A DNA stretch of 64,000 nt from Crocodylus rhombifer (taxonomy: Eukaryota > Chordata > Crocodylia > Crocodylidae): positions 164,422-228,421 of the forward strand of contig JAVSML010001015.1 of assembly GCA_038503035.1 (NCBI GenBank), written 5' to 3'. This document shows, in pieces, positions 59,692-64,000 of the stretch. Each line of letters starts with the position of its first letter. Within the stretch, counting starts at the first letter, position 1. Made by a program: the position numbers and the translations under genes. A model generated the notes under the pieces. The model saw nothing but the letters and a program-made list of their open reading frames with translations. It searched no databases and was not told the origin of the DNA.

Positions 59692-61513
59692 TTAGTGTGA
59701 TACCTGGCACTGTTTTTGCTTGCACAAGTTATCAATATCTGCTGGCACACTTGATGTGGCGATGCGGAGTATTCCAGATAAATGTTCATCTGTCAAAAGT
59801 GATCTTGATTTTGTTTCTGTTCTTCATTCTTTAAAAAAAAACAAAAACTGTTCACAGCAATACGTGCTGCCAAACAGTGCAATGAACTGAAGTGCATGAT
59901 TCAATAGATTTGGGAAAGACTGCCATGTAACCTTGACTAGAAGATGTCAGTAGGTCATGTTCTGCAAAAGCTCTCTTCAAGACGCTGTTCTTTTGGATGT
60001 CAATTAGTTCTGTTTGGAACGTGTCGGGAGCAATGGTGGCATCCATTCCAAATGGATCTGCAAACAGCTTCAACTCCTCTGTGTTCCCTGAAATCTGCAA
60101 ATCTTTGTCTGAATTCACCCAGCAGATGGCCGATCAGTGCAGAATACTTGTCGTGGTTCATGGTCTCAGCACATCTTGTTTAATAATATTGTGAAATGGC
60201 TGACATTCTTTTTATTCGACCATTTCTGAAACTATTCCAACTTACAAATGAAGGGTTGGATGTGTTCATATAGTATGACAAATTGATCCTTCCCTTGTAG
60301 TCTTATATTCAAATCTGCAAGATACTTGGTGATGTTAACTACAAATGCCAAGTCATTCAGCCATGCATCATTGTCCATGAAGTCAACATATTTTCCTTTT
60401 GTCATGAAGGTTTTAATTTCGTCAAGCAGTGACCAGAATCTGACTAGTGTGGCTGCCCTGCTGAGCCAACAAACTTGGCAGAAGTAAATTAATATCATCA
60501 TGGCCTGATCCTATCTCAGCAAGAAATGCTTGGAACTGTCTATGATTAAGCCCCTTTGACCTTATGAAATTGACTGTGGAAACAACCACTTCCATCACAT
60601 GTTTCCTCTCCAGGACCTTTGCACACAGTTGTTCCTGGTGAATGATGCAGTGATGTGTGATGACATCCTGAGGCACTGACTTGATCAGTAAACTGACAAA
60701 TCCACTGTGCTCGCCTGTCATCACAGGGACTCCATCAGTTGTTAAACCACGGAGTTTTTCCTCTGGAAGACTGAATTTCAACAAGACACGTTTCACTTCA
60801 TTAAAAATGTCCTGTCCTGTTGTTTTTGCCTTTCATTGGACATAAGTCGAGCAGTTCCTCAACAACATATAATGGTTTGGTTACTCCTCATACAAAGACT
60901 GCCAGTTGAGCTGTATCACTCACATCTGTGCTTTCATCAACCCCCAAGCTATAAAACTGACAGGCACTGAGTCTTTTCATCAGTGAATCTTCAATGTCTG
61001 ATGCCATGTCATCAACTCTTCTAGCAACTGCCTGATGTGAAAGGCTGATATTCTCCACTATTGACTGTTTATCAGGGAATACCTCAGATGTAAATATGCC
61101 CAAGCAATCTTTCAGAAGGTTTCCATCAAACAATGATTTCCCTCTCCTAGCTATTGCCTCATAGCAAGAGACTGATCTTGGTTGCTGCCTCAGCATTCTG
61201 CCTTGCAACTTTGAGAAAAGACTGCCCGTCCATGCTCTGTTTTGGAGAGTTCACCTGATCAATTCTAATCTGACCCACCAGGCTGTCAAATTTCTTTGCG
61301 TGTTTCGTACAATAATGTCGCTTCACACTGTACTCCTTGTAGATGGCTACTTTTATCTTGGCAAATCGGACACAGGATATTCCCATTCTGTTCAATAACA
61401 AAAATAAATAAATAAATAAAATAAATAAATAAATCAGTGGTCCAACTATCTTTTGAAAACTCAACATTCAGCGTAAATTTTTTGTTTCCTCTGATTTGCC
61501 ATTTTTTGAGCAC
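59692..61513 (-). pseudogene. hAT transposase pseudogene, GTF2IRD2/ZBED-like
   Basis: hAT transposases cut and paste DNA using a DDE active site. The open pieces, read in order from 61513, follow the family. The N-terminal BED-type finger has CPIC (about 61375) and HYCTKH (about 61310). QNAEAATK comes next, then the block ending LGVDESTDVSDTAQLAVFV (about 60890), which includes the first catalytic Asp region. LTTDGVPVMTG (about 60720) holds the second Asp region, followed by HCIIHQEQLC and VVVSTVNFIRSKGLNHRQF (about 60540), WLSRAATLVRFWSLLDEI (about 60445), LAFVVNITKYLADLNIRLQGK (about 60330), FGSTYCCEQ of the dimerisation domain (about 59865) and a stop at 59692-59694. It is broken by a TGA at 60888-60890 (an Arg codon decayed at CpG), by frameshifts near 60810, 60490 and 60120-60230 and in the dimerisation region, and by a tetranucleotide repeat near the finger. 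The related host gene GTF2IRD2 is a domesticated fusion, but nothing suggests domestication here. Confidence 0.88.
61400..61434 (+). repeat. (AAAT)n microsatellite within transposase pseudogene
   Basis: About eight AAAT/AATA units with one 'ataaa' irregularity. On the coding strand they read as TTTA, encoding repeated Phe/Ile/Tyr/Leu, and lie between the conserved SWTT and CPIC parts. Confidence 0.93.
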
Positions 61514-62894
61514 AGCGTAGGCCCTGTAGTAGAGCCAAAATTAATTTTAGACATAGGAAAAACTATCTTAGAAGAGACAGGTGAAGTTAAAAACAACTCG
61601 CCAGTTCAAAATCACCATTTTATTATTATGTAGTTATACTGTGGTACCCATATGGACCCCCACCCATCAGGTATAGTCATAATATGCAAGGTACAGCTTG
61701 ACATGTGCAGATGCTGCCATCATACGGCAAGTGCAACCTCAAATGCTGATGAGGAGTTGGGGTAGGACTTAACCCACTCCTTAACCTACATCCTGAATTT
61801 TGATTTCAGCCAAGCTAGAACTCTGCCAGCCTGCAGAGAGCTCTCTGCAAAACAGCAAAATCCACAAGTTTCTCCAGGAAAATGAGAAATCCATGGTTTC
61901 CTCTAGCAAAGGGAAATGTCCATGATTTTCTCCACTTTTTCCTTGGGAAATGGAAAACCCAGATGCCTGCTCATCAATGTTTCAATAGGACAACATGTTT
62001 CAATCTATCACCCTGTTCCTGTTCACAGAGTTCCCTCCAACCACTCTCTCTGCAGGGCCCTTAGGTTGCCAGCCTCCAGCATTTTCCTCCCCCTCCCAGC
62101 ATGTTCAAGGTCTCACTGACTTTCCTAACCAAGGTGGATGTATTTTTAAAAGCTCTCTTCTCAGTACAAGGGGGCTACATGCAAAACGGAGAAGGAGAAT
62201 GGACATCTTGACTAGATACAGATATTCAAAAAGCCCAAGACGGAATTAAGTTATGTGGCTTTCTGTAAGTTGCAAAATTTACACCAAAAGAACCCTTGGT
62301 TGGGGGTGCAAATCTTAGACCTGGTTCTGCCATTTTTACCTTGGTCTGTGTGTGCCAAACTTCTGTTATGAGTATAAACTATTTTATTATGCTGAACTTC
62401 TGTTCTGTTGTGGGCATACACTGGTTTCTAATCACTTGTGTTGCTGGCCTTTTTCTGCTCTATATACTTGCTGTTCTGTTTTGAGAACAGATTGCACTGT
62501 TGAGAAGATGCAAAAGAGCTCTGCCTCCTTCTTGAACAGTCCCAATCAGCTCCTTTGCAGCAGCTGGAGAAATGGGCAAGCAATCAACAAAAGTGATTTC
62601 CCTTGCTAAAATATGTTGCTTTGCACTGGTTTCAGCTCCAGCCAGAATTTTTCCACCACTGTCATGAGAATTGGCAACTCTGAGTATCTGAAGCAAAAGA
62701 GATGGTGGCATTAAAAAGTAGGAATGTACCTAATGAAAAAAATGGTAGAAAATGAAAAAGAGAGGAGAAGGAACTGAAAATGCCTGAGTATATTGTTCCT
62801 GGGCCCACCCAAAGTACTTTGCCGAAATTCAACAGAAATTAGCATATCATTTAAAAAAAAAAATCCAACAAAAATAATCTATGCTATTTATACA
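61514..62894. other. non-coding interior of the hAT element
   Basis: No second gene is seen. Short open frames (61882-62119, 62296-62609) have no family resemblance. This side lies upstream of the transposase and should hold its promoter, but no clear TATA could be assigned. Confidence 0.45.
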
Positions 62895-62906
62895 TAGGGT
62901 GACCAT
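62895..62906 (+). repeat. single TAGGGTGACCAT terminus
   Basis: The end sequence is identical to the left tip of the element at 14224 and is followed by similar words (ggattggctgagatagtcccag). No opposite end was found within the hAT element, so it is a truncated relative. Confidence 0.55.
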
Positions 62907-63866
62907 ATATTCTGGATTGGCTGAGATAGTCCCAGATTTTTATAGGCTGTCTGTGTCCACTGGAGAAAATGTTAGCAAAAGGTGTGTGTGTGTTGCAGCA
63001 GACCAAGCCAAAGCAGCTATTGGGATGTGCTGGGAAGCATGGTACTCTTGTCACTAGAACAAGGGCTGTGGGCTGGGTGGGGACTAAGGTGCTGGCCAGC
63101 CTGGAGATGCTGCATGTGCTCTGTCTGCCCTGCTCCGACTCATGGCTCTGGCCCCATTCTGGCACCTGCTGCTGCATCCTGGCTGTATGCTGCTGAGCTA
63201 AATCAAAGTCAGCTGCATTGCAGCCCCCTGGGGATAGCCCGGGCTGGCCTGGCCACATCTTGCCCTAAGCGGAGAGGGGAGTGTGAGGCTGGGGCTGGCT
63301 CCCCCAGTCTGGCCAGCACCCCAGTCTGCAGCCCTGGCTGTGGCTGGTTTGAGGGACAAATGCAGCCTCTGGGCTGGGCTCTTCCTGCCTCCTGCCCAGC
63401 CTGGCTGTGGCAACCTTGTGCCCCGCAGCCCCGGCCTGGCCCCAAGGCACCCCCAGCTCTGTGTGGGAACTTACTTCATGCCTCCATCCGCCCTGGTTCA
63501 TCCTGGCCCCAAGGCACCCCCAGCTCCACGTGGGAACTTACCTCGTGCCTCCGTCCACTATGCAAGCGGGCAGGGTGTGGGCCATGCTACAGCTCCCCTG
63601 GCCATGCACCGGGGCAAGGGGCAGAGCCAGAGAAGAAGTTGCATTCACTGTCCCCAGCTTGTCTAATCAGGTGTGGCTGGGGCAGCAGTGGCAGGACCCG
63701 GCTCACTGATGAGCCCGGCCCCATGGGGGAAAGCAGCTCCTGGGGCCCGCAGGCTGGCCCTGCCCACCTCGCTGCTGCCCCACCACTGCCAGGGAGCACA
63801 GAACAGGGATCTCGGGCCAGATGAAATGGCTTGGCAGGCCACATGTTGGACAAGCCTGATGTAAAG

Positions 63867-64000
63867 TCTCATGTAGATGCACCCACTAGATAAAACCTCA
63901 TCGCCACTGAACTGAGTGGTTGTATAACCTTCTGTGTCTTGCACACAGTACTTCTATTAATATTCAAAATTGTGTTTACTTTCTATGAGTCTGTGATTCA
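63867..64000. other. unassigned flank
   Basis: AT-rich sequence to the window end. Nothing recognised. Confidence 0.5.

Larger units (their letters stand above)
58897..63858. mobile_element. 4.96-kb hAT DNA transposon (Charlie8/GTF2IRD2-like transposase)
   Basis: The left tip CAGGGGTGTCCAAC (58897) and the complement of the right tip, CAGGCTTGTCCAAC (63858), match at 11 of 14. The 8-bp target duplication is atgtagag (58889-58896) and atgtaaag (63859-63866), with one mismatch. The transposase lies on the minus strand in the left third. From 61520 to 63858 there is no recognisable gene. The last 900 bases are GC-rich and carry a 280-codon plus-strand frame (62982-63824) that I read as chance. 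A TAGGGTGACC-type end sits at 62895. The element appears to be one insertion, now inactive. Confidence 0.85.

Noticed and set aside
59852..61513. Domesticated host gene of GTF2IRD2 or ZBED type
   Set aside because: The reading frame is broken by a stop and several frameshifts, and the unit still has transposon tips and a target duplication, so it is a dead transposon and not an exapted gene.
62982..63824. 280-codon open frame on the plus strand
   Set aside because: It lies wholly in the GC-rich terminal part of the hAT element. Several overlapping frames on both strands are also open, and its composition (Pro, Ala, Cys, Ser, Gly) shows no domain.

Overview
The window looks like non-coding, transposon-rich DNA from a reptilian nuclear genome, most likely a crocodilian. 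The basis is the CR1 LINE type that fills it, with 3' ends of the form 'gggtcggaagggacctgagcagatcatc' split by copy-specific changes, together with hAT elements and retroviral LTR-like blocks. Turtles carry related CR1s and are not excluded. I found no convincing host exon, tRNA, rRNA, operon or CRISPR array. Nearly every open frame of 60-280 codons is a piece of a mobile element or a chance frame in GC-rich repeat DNA.

Layout. 0.5-3.3 kb: a decayed, nearly full-length plus-strand LINE of the 'craniofacial development protein 2-like' type, with traces of endonuclease, reverse transcriptase and a C-terminal zinc finger. 3.5-3.8 kb: a small hAT-like element with an 8-bp target duplication. 5.2-6.0 and 7.5-9.65 kb: two old plus-strand CR1 copies. 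12.8-14.5 kb: CR1 3' ends on both strands, then a TAGGGTGACC inverted-repeat element. 16.3-17.2 kb: a CR1 split by a nested insertion. 19.7-20.8 kb: a 1.1-kb hAT-like element. 25.2-36.35 kb: four CR1 copies head to tail, all on the minus strand. The first is almost full length, with 5' region, ORF1 (esterase-like) and ORF2 (endonuclease plus reverse transcriptase). The third holds a 100-N assembly gap whose two flanks share 33 identical bases. The fourth is split by a 1-kb LTR-like insertion. 38-46.6 kb: two more hAT-like elements, a promoter-like block (TATA, GC box, CCAAT), a spaced 120-bp duplication and a CR1 of another subfamily. 49-50 kb: a GT microsatellite and a strong hairpin. 54.2 kb: another hAT-like element. 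57.5-58.7 kb: an old CR1 interrupted by a solo retroviral LTR with a 4-bp target duplication. 58.9-63.9 kb: a 4.96-kb hAT transposon with terminal repeats, an 8-bp target duplication and a broken minus-strand transposase of the GTF2IRD2/ZBED-like (Charlie8-type) kind.

These sequences do not form a pathway. The window is a layered record of insertions, and the nesting gives relative ages: the LTRs at 35.2 and 57.6 kb are younger than the CR1s they split, and the insertion at 16.6 kb is younger than its host CR1. The small hAT-like elements carry no transposase of their own and must have been moved by relatives of the element at 59-64 kb. No complete novel system is visible. The most useful items are the bounded hAT elements, the CR1 array and the probable false assembly gap.
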